Of a stretch of DNA of 17,763 nucleotides, positions 1-7,392 are shown one piece after another. The notes under the pieces were generated by a model. The model saw nothing but the letters and a program-made list of their open reading frames with translations, ran no database searches and was not told the origin of the DNA. The DNA lies in the NCBI GenBank assembly GCA_023460715.1, contig JAEWPH010000021.1, positions 1-17,763 of the forward strand. The letters are read 5' to 3'. Position 1 is the stretch's first letter, and each line of letters opens with the position of its first letter. The DNA comes from Pseudomonadota bacterium. GTDB lineage: Bacteria > Pseudomonadota > Gammaproteobacteria > Burkholderiales > Burkholderiaceae_C. The position numbers were made by a program, and so were the translations under genes.

Positions 1-39
1 AGGACAATTTCTTATTGAAGAGCCCAGCGCGCAGTGCCT

Positions 40-1251
40 TCACTGGATGATCGCCTTGCGCCGCAGCGTGGCGATCTGGGCATCGTCCAGGCCCATCTCG
101 CGCAGCACGGCGTCGGTGTCGTCGCCCAGGTGCGGCGCGCTGGAGCGGATGGTGCCCGGCGTGGCCGACAGCTTGGGCACGATGCCCGGCACCTGCACGT
201 CGTAGCCGTCGCGCGTGGTCTGCGTGAGCAGCATGTCGCGTGCGGCGTAATGCGGATCCTGTGCGATGTCCTGGGCCGTGTAGACCTTGCCGGCCGGAAC
301 GCGCGCGCCGCCCAGCACCTGCATCACTTCGGCCACCGAACGGGAGGCCGTCCAGGCGCCGATGGCTGCATCGATCTCGCCCACGCGCGCCACGCGGCCG
401 GCGTTGCTGGCCAGGTCGGGGGCATCGGCCAGATCCTGCCGGCCGATGGCGGCCATCAGGCGCTTGAAGATGCTGTCGCCGTTGCCGGCCACCAGCACCC
501 AGCCGTCTTGGCAGGGGTAGGCGTTGGAGGGTGCGATGCCGGGCAGCGCGCTGCCGGCCGCCTCACGCACGGCGCCGAACGCGCTGTATTCGGGGATCAG
601 GCTTTCCATCACGTTGAAGACCGCCTCGTGCAGCGCCACGTCGATGACCTGGCCCTGCCCTCCATTCACCTTGCGGTGGTAGAGCGCCGTCAGCACGCCG
701 ATGGCGCCATGCAGCGCCGCCAGCGTGTCGCCGATGGACACCCCCACACGCACCGGCACGCGGCCAGGCTCCGCCGTCAGGTGGCGCAGCCCGCCCATGG
801 CCTCGCCGATCACACCGAAGCCGGGCAGGTCTCGGTACGGTCCCGTCTGGCCGTAGCCCGAAATGCGCAGGATGACCAGCCCCGGGTTGAGTGCGTGCAG
901 CTCTTCGGGCGACATGCCCCAGCCTTCGAGCGTGCCGGGGCGGAAATTCTCGATCAGGACGTCGGCCTCTGCGATGAGCTGGCGGGCGATGTCCTGCGCC
1001 TCGCTCTGGCGCAGATCGAGCGCCACCGAACGCTTGTTGCGCGACTGCACCTGCCACCATACCGAGGTGCCGTTCTTGATCATGCGCCAGTTGCGCAGCG
1101 GGTCGCCCGCGCCCGTGGCCTCGATCTTGATGACCTCGGCGCCGAACTCGCCCAACGTCTTGCCGCAGAAGGGGCCGGCGATCAGCTGGCCCATCTCGAT
1201 CACACGCACGCCTGCGAGGGCGGCCGGGGTAGCGACTTGCATTCCATCCAT
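40..1251 (-). CDS. CaiB/BaiF family III CoA-transferase
   Basis: Predicted 403-aa cytoplasmic enzyme that moves CoA between carboxylic acids; the substrate cannot be read from sequence. The N-terminus has the family's opening (GVRVIEMGQLIAGPFCGKTLGE, about residues 14-35) with the nucleotide/CoA-fold motif GAEVIKIE (38-44), then NKRSVALDL (72-80) and ENFRPG (101-106). The catalytic aspartate expected from formyl-CoA transferase (Asp169, in a GD-S/T motif) is present as Asp175 in IGDTLAALHG. Length fits the family (about 380-430 aa). I chose the ATG at 1251 because AAGGAGA lies 8 nt upstream; a second ATG at 1242 is too far from it. The gene diverges from a LysR-type regulator 118 bp away, a layout in which the regulator often controls the enzyme gene, but no ligand or target is evident. 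Family confident, substrate unknown. Confidence 0.93.
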   Translation of the reverse strand: MDGMQVATPAALAGVRVIEMGQLIAGPFCGKTLGEFGAEVIKIEATGAGDPLRNWRMIKNGTSVWWQVQSRNKRSVALDLRQSEAQDIARQLIAEADVLIENFRPGTLEGWGMSPEELHALNPGLVILRISGYGQTGPYRDLPGFGVIGEAMGGLRHLTAEPGRVPVRVGVSIGDTLAALHGAIGVLTALYHRKVNGGQGQVIDVALHEAVFNVMESLIPEYSAFGAVREAAGSALPGIAPSNAYPCQDGWVLVAGNGDSIFKRLMAAIGRQDLADAPDLASNAGRVARVGEIDAAIGAWTASRSVAEVMQVLGGARVPAGKVYTAQDIAQDPHYAARDMLLTQTTRDGYDVQVPGIVPKLSATPGTIRSSAPHLGDDTDAVLREMGLDDAQIATLRRKAIIQ

Positions 1252-1259
1252 CCTGCTTG

Positions 1260-1266
1260 TCTCCTT
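1260..1266 (-). promoter_or_regulatory. Ribosome binding site deciding the CoA-transferase start
   Basis: The minus strand reads AAGGAGA, 8 nt before the ATG at 1251. It is a near-consensus Shine-Dalgarno sequence and favours this ATG over the in-frame ATG at 1242. Confidence 0.7.
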
Positions 1267-1340
1267 GCAGCCGCATGATGCCCCCGGCCACGGCCAGCAC
1301 AAAACGCTGAAAGGCGAAGCCGCCATCGCAAACCGGCATA

Positions 1341-1366
1341 GCCGATCGCCGGCCGGTACCATCGGC
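1341..1366. promoter_or_regulatory. Possible LysR-type operator dyad
   Basis: GCCGAT (1341-1346) and ATCGGC (1361-1366) form a perfect 6-bp inverted repeat around a CCGGCCGG palindrome. The dyad ends 3 bp before the LysR ATG in the divergent intergenic region. LysR regulators often bind dyads in such regions, but this one does not show an obvious T-N11-A core and sits very close to the start codon, so the role is a guess. Confidence 0.25.
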
Positions 1367-1369
1367 CCC

Positions 1370-2269
1370 ATGAAACTCGACCCCGTGTCCCTGCGCCTGT
1401 TCGTGGCAGTGATGGAAGAAAACGCCATCGCCCGCGCCGCCGCGCGCGAGCACATCGCCGCCTCGGCCGCCAGCCGCCGGCTGGCCGAGCTGGAGGATGC
1501 GCTGGGCGTGGCCCTCTTCGCGCGCAGCAACCGCGGCAGCGAGCCCACGGCCGCTGCGTACGCCCTGCTCAACATGGCGCGCGGCGTGCTGCACGACCTG
1601 GACGGCATCGCCGTGCAGATGCGCGATTACCAGGCCGGCGTGCGCGGCCATGTGCGCCTGGTGGCCAATGTCTCGGCCATCACGCAGTTCCTGCCGGACG
1701 ATCTGCAGCGCTTCATGGCATCGCACCCGCAGGTGCAGGTACAGCTGCAGGAGCAGATCAGCACCGCGGTGGCCCGTTCTGTGGCCGAGAACGCGGCCGA
1801 CCTGGGCATCCTCAACGAAGGCAACTACGGCGACCGTGTGGCCCTGGAGCCCTACCGCACGGACGAACTCGTGCTGGTGGTGCCCGCCGGCCATGCCCTG
1901 GCGCGACGGCGCCAGCTGCGCCTGGCCGACGCGTTGGTGCACGACTTCGTGGGCATGCACCCCGGCAGCGCCATCAACAACCAGCTCACGCGCGCCGCAG
2001 CCGCGCTGGAGATGCCGCTCAAGCTGCGCATCCAGGTCACCGGCTACGACGCGCTGTGCCTGATGGTGGCGGCCGGCCTGGGCGTGGGCGTGATGCCGCG
2101 CGGCAGCGCCCGCCTGTACGGCAGCGCGCTGGCCGTCCGCACCATCACCCTGGACGAACCCTGGGCCCGGCGCCAGCTGATGCTGTGCCGGCGTTCGCAC
2201 GAATCCCTCTCGCCCGCCGCGCGCCTGCTGGCTGACCACCTGCGCGCTACCACGGCGCCGATGCCATGA
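1370..2269 (+). CDS. LysR-family transcriptional regulator
   Basis: Predicted 299-aa DNA-binding regulator. Residues 1-60 form the LysR winged helix-turn-helix: DPVSLRLFVAVMEENAIARAA leads into the recognition region SAASRRLAELEDALGVALFARSNRG. Residues about 90-295 look like the periplasmic-binding-protein-like effector domain, with GHVRLVANVSAITQFLP at its start and a GLGVGVMPRG loop near the end. The ATG at 1370 gives the standard LysR N-terminus; no strong Shine-Dalgarno is visible. The gene diverges from the CoA-transferase gene, its likeliest target by layout. Its TGA stop overlaps the ATG of earP (ATGA, 2266-2269), which suggests translational coupling with a functionally unrelated gene. 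The effector is unknown. Confidence 0.93.
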   Translation: MKLDPVSLRLFVAVMEENAIARAAAREHIAASAASRRLAELEDALGVALFARSNRGSEPTAAAYALLNMARGVLHDLDGIAVQMRDYQAGVRGHVRLVANVSAITQFLPDDLQRFMASHPQVQVQLQEQISTAVARSVAENAADLGILNEGNYGDRVALEPYRTDELVLVVPAGHALARRRQLRLADALVHDFVGMHPGSAINNQLTRAAAALEMPLKLRIQVTGYDALCLMVAAGLGVGVMPRGSARLYGSALAVRTITLDEPWARRQLMLCRRSHESLSPAARLLADHLRATTAPMP

Positions 2270-3396
2270 CGACGTCCCACCTCCCCCCGAGCCCCCTCAC
2301 CTGGGATGTGTTCTGCCAGGTCATCGACAACTTCGGCGACATCGGCGTGTGCTGGCGCCTCAGCGCCGACCTGGCGGCCCGGGGCCACGCGGTGCGGCTG
2401 TGGACGGACGATGCCAGCGCGCTGGCCTGGATGGCGCCGCAGGGCGCGGCCGGCGTGCAGGTGCTGCCCTGGCCGCAGCAGCCGCCCCCCAGCAGGCCGG
2501 GCGACGTGATCGTGGAGGCCTTCGGCTGCGAGATACCGCCGGCCTTCCAGGCCGCCATCGGCACCGCAACGCGTGCTGCGGCGAACGGTGCAAGCCGGGC
2601 GCCACTGTGGATCAACCTCGAATACCTGTCCGCAGAGCCTTACGTGGAGCGCAGCCACCGGCTGGCCTCGCCGATCTTCAGCGGCCCGGCGGCCGGCTGC
2701 ACCCGCTGGTTCTACTACCCCGGCTTCACGGCGGGCACGGGCGGCCTGCTGCGCGAGCCGGCGCTGGCGCAGCGGCAGGCGGGCTTTGACCGCGCCGCCT
2801 GGCGGGCGCGGCATGCCATCGCACCGGGCGACTGCGCCGTCTCGCTGTTCTGCTATGAGCCCCCGGCCCTGCCCGCCCTGCTCGACCAGTGGCACAGCGG
2901 CCCGGCCACGCGCCTGCTGGTCACGCCTGGCCGCGCTGCGGCGGCGGTCCGGGCCTGGCAGGCGGGCCAGAACGACGAAACGCCACAGCGCCCGCAGCGA
3001 CCCGGCCATCCGCTATCGATCACCTACCTCGAACCCTGCCCGCAACCCGCCTTCGACGAGATGCTGTGGGCCTGCGACCTCAACTGCGTGCGCGGGGAAG
3101 ACTCGCTGGTGCGGGCCCTGTGGGCCGGCCAGCCGTTCGTGTGGCACATCTACCCCCAGGAAGACAACGCGCACCACGCCAAGCTGCAGGCGTTTCTCGA
3201 CTGGCTGCAGGCCCCGGCCTCGCTGCGCGCGATGCATGCGGCATGGAATGGCCTGGAGCCCGGCGCGACGCTGCCCCTCGTGGACGCATCCACGCTGCAG
3301 CCGTGGCGCGCGTGCGTGCTGGCCGCGCGCCAGCGGCTGCTGGCACAGGAGGATTTGTTGACTCAGCTGCTGGGGTTCGTGGCCGAAAAAAGCTAA
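2266..3396 (+). CDS. earP: EF-P arginine rhamnosyltransferase EarP
   Basis: Predicted 376-aa inverting GT-B glycosyltransferase (former DUF2331) that transfers rhamnose from dTDP-beta-L-rhamnose to Arg32 of elongation factor P. The N-terminal signature [20 protein letters not shown] holds Asp21 and Asp25, with the same spacing as the catalytic pair Asp13/Asp17 of Pseudomonas EarP. SLFCYEP (193-199) matches the region that stacks on the sugar nucleotide, and RGEDS (276-280) holds the conserved glutamate (Glu278) and aspartate. [13 protein letters not shown] (288-300) is also typical. The start at 2266 overlaps the LysR stop by 4 bp. The EF-P gene follows 161 bp downstream and encodes the target arginine, which supports the call. 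dTDP-rhamnose synthesis genes are not in the window. Confidence 0.96.
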   Translation: MTTSHLPPSPLTWDVFCQVIDNFGDIGVCWRLSADLAARGHAVRLWTDDASALAWMAPQGAAGVQVLPWPQQPPPSRPGDVIVEAFGCEIPPAFQAAIGTATRAAANGASRAPLWINLEYLSAEPYVERSHRLASPIFSGPAAGCTRWFYYPGFTAGTGGLLREPALAQRQAGFDRAAWRARHAIAPGDCAVSLFCYEPPALPALLDQWHSGPATRLLVTPGRAAAAVRAWQAGQNDETPQRPQRPGHPLSITYLEPCPQPAFDEMLWACDLNCVRGEDSLVRALWAGQPFVWHIYPQEDNAHHAKLQAFLDWLQAPASLRAMHAAWNGLEPGATLPLVDASTLQPWRACVLAARQRLLAQEDLLTQLLGFVAEKS

Positions 3397-3399
3397 AAT
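3394..3399 (+). promoter_or_regulatory. Probable -10 box of the efp promoter
   Basis: TAAAAT (within GCTAAAATC) coincides with the earP stop codon. Transcription starting just after it would give an efp leader of about 150 nt. The -35 region 17-18 bp upstream is poor (no TTGACA), so the site rests on the -10 match and on the position before a normally highly expressed gene. Confidence 0.4.
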
Positions 3400-3557
3400 C
3401 CGTGGTTTTGCGCCATCACCAGGCCGCACTTCTTGAATGCAATGAGTGCCCAGCCGGCGCACCCCGCCGCGGAACATGCGCTGGCGCGGGGCCTGCCGCC
3501 ACGGCAGCGCCTTCCGCGAACCGGCACGTAGAGCGGCTCCAACCCAAGCAATCTGCT

Positions 3558-4112
3558 ATGAAAATCGCTCAAGAAATCCGCGCCGGCAACGTCATCATGC
3601 ACGGCAAGGACCCCATGGTCGTCCTGAAGACCGAGTACGCCCGCGGCGGCCGCGGTGCAGCCACCGTGCGCATGAAGCTCAAGAGCCTGATCGGCAACTT
3701 CGGCACCGAAAACGTGTTCAAGGCCGACGACAAGATCGACAACGTGATCCTGGACAAGAAAGAGTGCACCTACTCCTACTTCGCCGATCCGATGTACGTC
3801 TGCATGGACACCGAATACAACCAGTACGAAGTCGAAGCCGAGAACATGGGCGACGCGCTGAACTACCTGGAAGACGGCATGGCCGTCGAAGTGGTGTTCT
3901 ACGACGGCAAGGCCATCTCGGTCGAGCTGCCCACCGCCGTCGAGCGTGAAATCACCTGGACAGAACCCGCCGTCAAGGGCGACACGTCCGGCAAGGTGCT
4001 CAAGCCCGCCAAGATCGCCACTGGCTTCGAAGTGGCCGTTCCGCTGTTCGTGGCCCAGGGCGACAAGATCGAAATCGACACGCGCACGGGCGAGTACCGC
4101 AAGCGCGTCTGA
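3558..4112 (+). CDS. efp: Translation elongation factor P
   Basis: Predicted 184-aa EF-P, which binds ribosomes stalled on consecutive prolines and promotes peptide bond formation. All three beta-barrel domains are present. Domain I begins [12 protein letters not shown] and carries the tip loop [16 protein letters not shown], in which Arg32 takes the place of the lysine modified in E. coli. Arginine at this position is the EarP-type substrate. Domain II includes [24 protein letters not shown]; domain III ends [17 protein letters not shown], the EF-P signature. Length is standard. No clear Shine-Dalgarno precedes the ATG. The gene lies downstream of earP and ends 52 nt before a strong intrinsic terminator. 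Product very secure. Confidence 0.98.
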   Translation: MKIAQEIRAGNVIMHGKDPMVVLKTEYARGGRGAATVRMKLKSLIGNFGTENVFKADDKIDNVILDKKECTYSYFADPMYVCMDTEYNQYEVEAENMGDALNYLEDGMAVEVVFYDGKAISVELPTAVEREITWTEPAVKGDTSGKVLKPAKIATGFEVAVPLFVAQGDKIEIDTRTGEYRKRV

Positions 4113-4159
4113 GCGCACGGCGCTCCGCGGGGCGACGCGCAGCCGCCGTCCCGCCCATG

Positions 4160-4190
4160 AAAAAGGCTTCTCATCGAGAAGCCTTTTTTT
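4160..4190 (+). terminator. Rho-independent terminator of efp
   Basis: GGCTTCTC (4165-4172) pairs perfectly with GAGAAGCC (4176-4183) around a 3-nt loop, followed by seven T residues (4184-4190). The A residues before the stem make it potentially bidirectional. Confidence 0.9.
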
Positions 4191-4246
4191 ATGCCTGCCG
4201 ATCTGGCACGTGGCGTCTGGACGACACCGGCCATTCGCAGCGGAGA

Positions 4247-4352
4247 TATATAAAAATATAGCAGCTGGCGCCTGATCCACCTTGACTTCAAAGCGATTTC
4301 ATATCGAATCGCTTTACATTCAAGCGCAAGCAGCTCACTATTTCATAGCAAA
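4247..4352 (-). repeat. Intergenic inverted repeat, copy A, with an extra hairpin in its loop
   Basis: Read on the minus strand, this AT-richer segment has GCTA, then AGCTGCTTGCGCTT (arm 1), a loop region, then GGATCAGGCGCCAGCTGC (arm 2) and a T-rich tail. The same ordered words occur on the plus strand at about 13424-13480. Here the loop is enlarged and holds a separate perfect hairpin, AAAGCGATT (4290-4298) with AATCGCTTT (4307-4315). It lies between the convergent efp and rimO ends, after the efp terminator. I recall similar dispersed intergenic repeats in Comamonadaceae; membership in such a family is inference. Confidence 0.55.
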
Positions 4353-4382
4353 CTAATTCGCCACTCCAGCCGATGGCGCAGG

Positions 4383-5795
4383 TCAGATCGGCCGCGCCAC
4401 CAGATCGTGGCCCTGCACCCCAACGATGCGCGCGCGGGTGAACTCGCCCACCTTCAGCGTCTTGCTGATCTTCTCGGGCGGCAGCAGGTGCACCACGCCG
4501 TCGATCTCCGGCGCATCGCCGTAGCTGCGGCCCGTGCCGCCCTTGCGGCCCAGCGCCGGCGCATGGTCCACCAGCACCTGCATGGTCGCGCCCACCCGGC
4601 TGTGCAGCCGCGCGATCGACACTTCTTCGGCCACGGCCATGAAGCGCGCGCGGCGCTCCTCGCGCACTTCCATGGGGAGCATGCCGGGCAGCTCGTTGGC
4701 GGCCGCGCCGTTCACGTCGCTGTAGGCAAAGCAGCCGGCGCGGTCGATCTGCGCCTCGCGCACGAAGTCCAGCAGGTGCTGGAACTCTTCCTCCGTCTCA
4801 CCGGGAAAGCCGGCGATGAAGGTGCTGCGGATCACCAGCTCGGGGCAGATCTCGCGCCAGCGCTGGATGCGCTCCAGGTTGCGCTCGCCGCTGGCGGGGC
4901 GCTTCATGCGCTTGAGCACGTCGGGATGGCTGTGCTGGAACGGCACATCCAGGTAAGGCAGGACCTTGCCCGTGGCCATGAACGGAATGATCTCGTCCAC
5001 GCTGGGGTACGGGTACACGTAATGCAGGCGCACCCAGGCGCCGTAGGGCTCGGCGATCTCGCCCAGCGTCTGCACCAGCTCCAGCAGCCGCGTCTTGACG
5101 GGCTTGCCGTCCCAGAAACCCGTGCGGTACTTCACGTCCACGCCGTAGGCCGACGTGTCCTGGCTGATCACCAGCAGCTCCTTCACGCCGCCCTCGAACA
5201 AGGCCTTGGCCTCGCTCAGCACGTCGCCGATGGGGCGCGACACCAGGTCGCCGCGCATCGACGGAATGATGCAGAACGTGCACCGGTGGTTGCAGCCTTC
5301 GCTGATCTTCAGATAGGCGTAATGCTTGGGCGTGAGCTTGACGCCCGCCACGCCGAAGCTGCCGGGCACCAGGTCGATGAAGGGGTCGTGCGGCTTGGGC
5401 AGGTTCAGGTGGATGGCATCCATCACCTCCTGCGTCGCGTGCGGGCCCGTCACGGCGAGCACGCTGGGGTGCATCTCGCGCACCATGTTGCCGCCGCTCT
5501 CGGACGCGCGCGCGCCCAGGCAGCCCGTCACGATGACCTTGCCGTTCTCGGCCAGGGCCTCGCCGATCGTGTCCAGGCTCTCGCGCACGGCGTCATCGAT
5601 GAAGCCGCAGGTGTTGACGATGACCAGGTCAGCGCCCTGGAAGGTCTTGGAAGTCTCGTAGCCCTCCGCGCTGAGCTGCGTGAGGATCAGCTCCGAATCG
5701 GTCAGGGCCTTGGGGCACCCAAGACTTACCATACCAATGCTGGGCGCGCGCTTCTTCGGTGCCGCCAGGGCGGCGTCTTCGGTGATCGCATTCAT
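4383..5795 (-). CDS. rimO: Ribosomal protein S12 methylthiotransferase RimO
   Basis: Predicted 470-aa radical-SAM enzyme that methylthiolates a conserved aspartate of ribosomal protein uS12. The N-terminal UPF0004 domain has the three cluster cysteines Cys27 (SLGCPK), Cys63 (NTCGF) and Cys92 (TGCLGA). The radical-SAM motif CNHRCTFC supplies Cys168, Cys172 and Cys175. [11 protein letters not shown] and [17 protein letters not shown] mark RimO rather than MiaB. The C-terminus (about residues 400-470) fits a TRAM domain. I chose the ATG at 5795 because MNAITED starts just before the conserved core; the upstream in-frame extension is arginine-rich and low-complexity. Only a weak AGGT lies upstream. 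A TATAAT box at 6081-6086 could drive it through a long leader. Confidence 0.97.
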   Translation of the reverse strand: MNAITEDAALAAPKKRAPSIGMVSLGCPKALTDSELILTQLSAEGYETSKTFQGADLVIVNTCGFIDDAVRESLDTIGEALAENGKVIVTGCLGARASESGGNMVREMHPSVLAVTGPHATQEVMDAIHLNLPKPHDPFIDLVPGSFGVAGVKLTPKHYAYLKISEGCNHRCTFCIIPSMRGDLVSRPIGDVLSEAKALFEGGVKELLVISQDTSAYGVDVKYRTGFWDGKPVKTRLLELVQTLGEIAEPYGAWVRLHYVYPYPSVDEIIPFMATGKVLPYLDVPFQHSHPDVLKRMKRPASGERNLERIQRWREICPELVIRSTFIAGFPGETEEEFQHLLDFVREAQIDRAGCFAYSDVNGAAANELPGMLPMEVREERRARFMAVAEEVSIARLHSRVGATMQVLVDHAPALGRKGGTGRSYGDAPEIDGVVHLLPPEKISKTLKVGEFTRARIVGVQGHDLVARPI

Positions 5796-6100
5796 CGTGT
5801 TGTACCTGTGGAAATTGGAGAGGGCCTGCGCCCTGCTGCGGGCGATTCTGAGCGCCCTGCTGCCTGCCCGCCGCCCCATTCATTCACTCACTCGAGCGGC
5901 AACGGTACCGCCGGCGGGTTATGTTCAGGGGCCGTTGCTGCTGTCGCGCAGCGAAAGGCCCGGCATCGAAGGAGAGCGGGCAACGCTCTGGTGAGTCGGG
6001 TCTGTCCTGCAGTTGGGCCCCACGCGACTGCGGAGAGCGCCATCAAGAAGCCACCGAAGGTGCCGTGCGGAAGGCCGCAGATTATACCCGGCGCCCTGTT
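5796..6100. other. 305-bp intergenic region upstream of rimO
   Basis: I see no credible protein gene here. Read on the minus strand it contains several hairpins: AGAGCG-TTGCC-CGCTCT; GGGCC with GGCCC enclosing GCTGC with GCAGC; and a longer-range pairing of ACGGCACC (near 6068) with GGTACCGT (near 5905). With the TATAAT at 6081-6086 this could be a structured rimO leader or a small RNA. Confidence 0.35.
6081..6086 (-). promoter_or_regulatory. TATAAT -10 box on the minus strand upstream of rimO
   Basis: The minus strand reads a perfect TATAAT, just downstream of the hxlR-type gene's stop at 6101. The sequence 17 bp before it (GCGGCC) is not a good -35 box. If active, it would give a leader of about 280 nt before rimO. 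Confidence 0.35.
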
Positions 6101-6508
6101 TCAGGCCGCGGCGGCGCTGCGCGCAGCGAACACGCCCGAGAGGTTGGTCTCGATCCAGTCGGTCAGGCCCTGCACCAACTGGCTGATCTCTTCCCCCATG
6201 GGCGTGAGCGAGTACTCGACATGGGGCGGCACCACCGGCATGGACACGCGGCGCACGAAACCATCGGCCTCCAGCGATTGCAGCGTCTGGGCCAGCATTT
6301 TCTCGCTCACCCCGCCGATCTTGCGGCGGATCTGGCTGTAGCGCAGCGTTCCGCCGCGCAGCGCGATCAGCACCAGCACGCCCCAGCGGCTGGTGACATT
6401 GGTCAGGATGGCGCGGGCAGGACAGCCCACCGCGAAGACATTGCCGCGTGAGAGCTTGTCCTCCAGGGTGCCTTCGCCGGCCGGGGCGACAGAGGGATCT
6501 GAATGCAT
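6101..6508 (-). CDS. HxlR-family (winged-helix) transcriptional regulator
   Basis: Predicted 135-aa regulator of the HxlR/MarR-like fold. The hallmark CP-A-IL--VTSRWGVLVLIALRGGTLRYSQIRRKIGGVSEKMLAQTLQSLEADGFVRR spans about residues 29-90 and includes the conserved Cys29, which in some HxlR proteins senses electrophiles or oxidants. The wing YSLTPMGEEI follows. I chose the ATG at 6508, with AAGG 6 nt upstream; a GTG one codon earlier is also possible. The gene diverges from the secreted SnoaL-like gene at 6803, and an imperfect dyad (6511-6543) sits directly before its start, so autoregulation is plausible. The ligand is unknown. It is part of a three-gene block between rimO and phaR. Confidence 0.93.
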   Translation of the reverse strand: MHSDPSVAPAGEGTLEDKLSRGNVFAVGCPARAILTNVTSRWGVLVLIALRGGTLRYSQIRRKIGGVSEKMLAQTLQSLEADGFVRRVSMPVVPPHVEYSLTPMGEEISQLVQGLTDWIETNLSGVFAARSAAAA

Positions 6509-6510
6509 CA

Positions 6511-6543
6511 CTAACCTTTTCGTGCGTACTTGCGAATAGTTAG
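6511..6543. promoter_or_regulatory. Imperfect dyad upstream of the HxlR gene, candidate operator
   Basis: CTAACCTTTTCG on the left is the near reverse complement of CGAATAGTTAG on the right, with the centre near GCGTAC. The position directly before the regulator start fits an autoregulatory HxlR site. The dyad is imperfect by one indel and one mismatch, so this is tentative. Confidence 0.35.
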
Positions 6544-6662
6544 TTTAAGTGAAAGCATCCGGCCCGTGACACCGAGCAAGGGACACCGCATGAATTTTCA
6601 CGAACGCACCAGGCACGCCAGCAAACGGCCTGACCCCGGGACGCCCAGCGCCATGGCGGTGA

Positions 6663-6676
6663 CGCGCCTAGGCGCG
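6663..6676. repeat. Perfect 14-bp palindrome
   Basis: CGCGCCTAGGCGCG is its own reverse complement. It lies in the intergenic region between the HxlR gene and the SnoaL-like gene, about 126 bp before the latter. It could be an operator or a chance GC-rich palindrome; the central CCTAGG is a generally rare hexamer in bacterial DNA. Confidence 0.45.
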
Positions 6677-6802
6677 CAAACGGGGCGCGGTGCGATGAGC
6701 GAGCAGCCAGCGGGCTCGCGGTATGCCGCAACCTCTTCCATCCCGCTGCTGCGCCCGGGTGCCGCAGCGCTTCCCCTCTTCCTCTAACCCTCCCACCACA
6801 CC

Positions 6803-7309
6803 ATGCGACGCCTGACTGCCTTCACCCTCTCCCTCTCCCTGTGCGGCCTGCTCGGGTCGGCCCACGCCCAGGAAGCCGTGACCGCGGCGCCGGACGCCGA
6901 GGCGCTGTTCACCAGCCCCGACCCCCAGCTGCATGCCAACAAACAGGTGGCCTACGCCATCATCCGCGAGCTGCTGGAGGCGGGCCAATGGGATCGCGCC
7001 GACCGCTACCTGTCCGAGCGCTATGTGCAGCACAACCCCAACGCCCAGTCCGGACGCGCGGCCGTGGTGCGCTACTTCGTCGATGTGCTCAAGGTCAGCC
7101 CGCGGCCCCTTCCCGAGCGCATCGCCACGCCCATCGTCGCAGTCATGGCCGAGGGCGACCTGGTCACCGTGCTCTACCCACGGTCGGTCAATGGCCCCAC
7201 CGGCCGCTACACCACGACCTGGTTCGACACCTGGCGCATCCGCGATGGCAGGGCGGACGAACACTGGGATCCCGCGCTGAAGGGCGAGGCGCCCGACATC
7301 ACCCGCTGA
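6803..7309 (+). CDS. Secreted SnoaL/NTF2-like protein
   Basis: Predicted 168-aa protein with a clear Sec signal peptide: MRRL, a hydrophobic stretch of about 14 residues, then SAHA|QE with cleavage after residue 22. The mature part resembles the SnoaL-like (polyketide cyclase / NTF2) fold: NKQVAYAIIRELLEAGQWDRADRYLSERYVQHNPNAQSGRAAVVRYF is the characteristic helix and YVQHNP element, and TTTWFDTWRIRDGRADEHWDP is the typical last strand pair. Members of this fold include cyclases, isomerases and many proteins of unknown role, so no reaction is assigned. No clear Shine-Dalgarno precedes the ATG. It diverges from the HxlR gene and is followed 83 bp later by a membrane protein gene on the same strand. 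Confidence 0.88.
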   Translation: MRRLTAFTLSLSLCGLLGSAHAQEAVTAAPDAEALFTSPDPQLHANKQVAYAIIRELLEAGQWDRADRYLSERYVQHNPNAQSGRAAVVRYFVDVLKVSPRPLPERIATPIVAVMAEGDLVTVLYPRSVNGPTGRYTTTWFDTWRIRDGRADEHWDPALKGEAPDITR

Positions 7310-7392
7310 CCGCCATCACCGAGCCCAGCGGCGCCACCACCCCAGCCACCCAGTCCCCGCCTTTTTCCGACGGCACCGCCCCCGCTTCCACC

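Noticed and set aside
781..850. CoA-transferase seemingly lacking a catalytic Asp in the GFGVIGEAMGG segment
   Set aside because: That segment aligns with the Glu140 region of formyl-CoA transferase; the catalytic Asp is downstream, present as Asp175 in IGDT.
34..1278. 414-codon open frame on the plus strand opposite the CoA-transferase
   Set aside because: Its translation is His/Arg/Ala/Gly-rich with no family resemblance; it is an antisense shadow of the high-GC real gene.
2889..4112. 407-codon frame that would fuse an Arg/Pro-rich N-terminus to EF-P
   Set aside because: Only residues from 3558 onward match EF-P; the upstream part is an out-of-frame reading of earP plus leader.
4407..6341. 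644-codon plus-strand open frame across rimO
   Set aside because: It lies antisense to rimO, whose cysteine motifs are clear, and its translation is low-complexity (His/Ala/Gln/Arg).
6530..6787. 85-codon plus-strand frame between the HxlR and SnoaL-like genes
   Set aside because: There is no ribosome binding site, no recognisable motif and compositional bias typical of noncoding GC-rich DNA.
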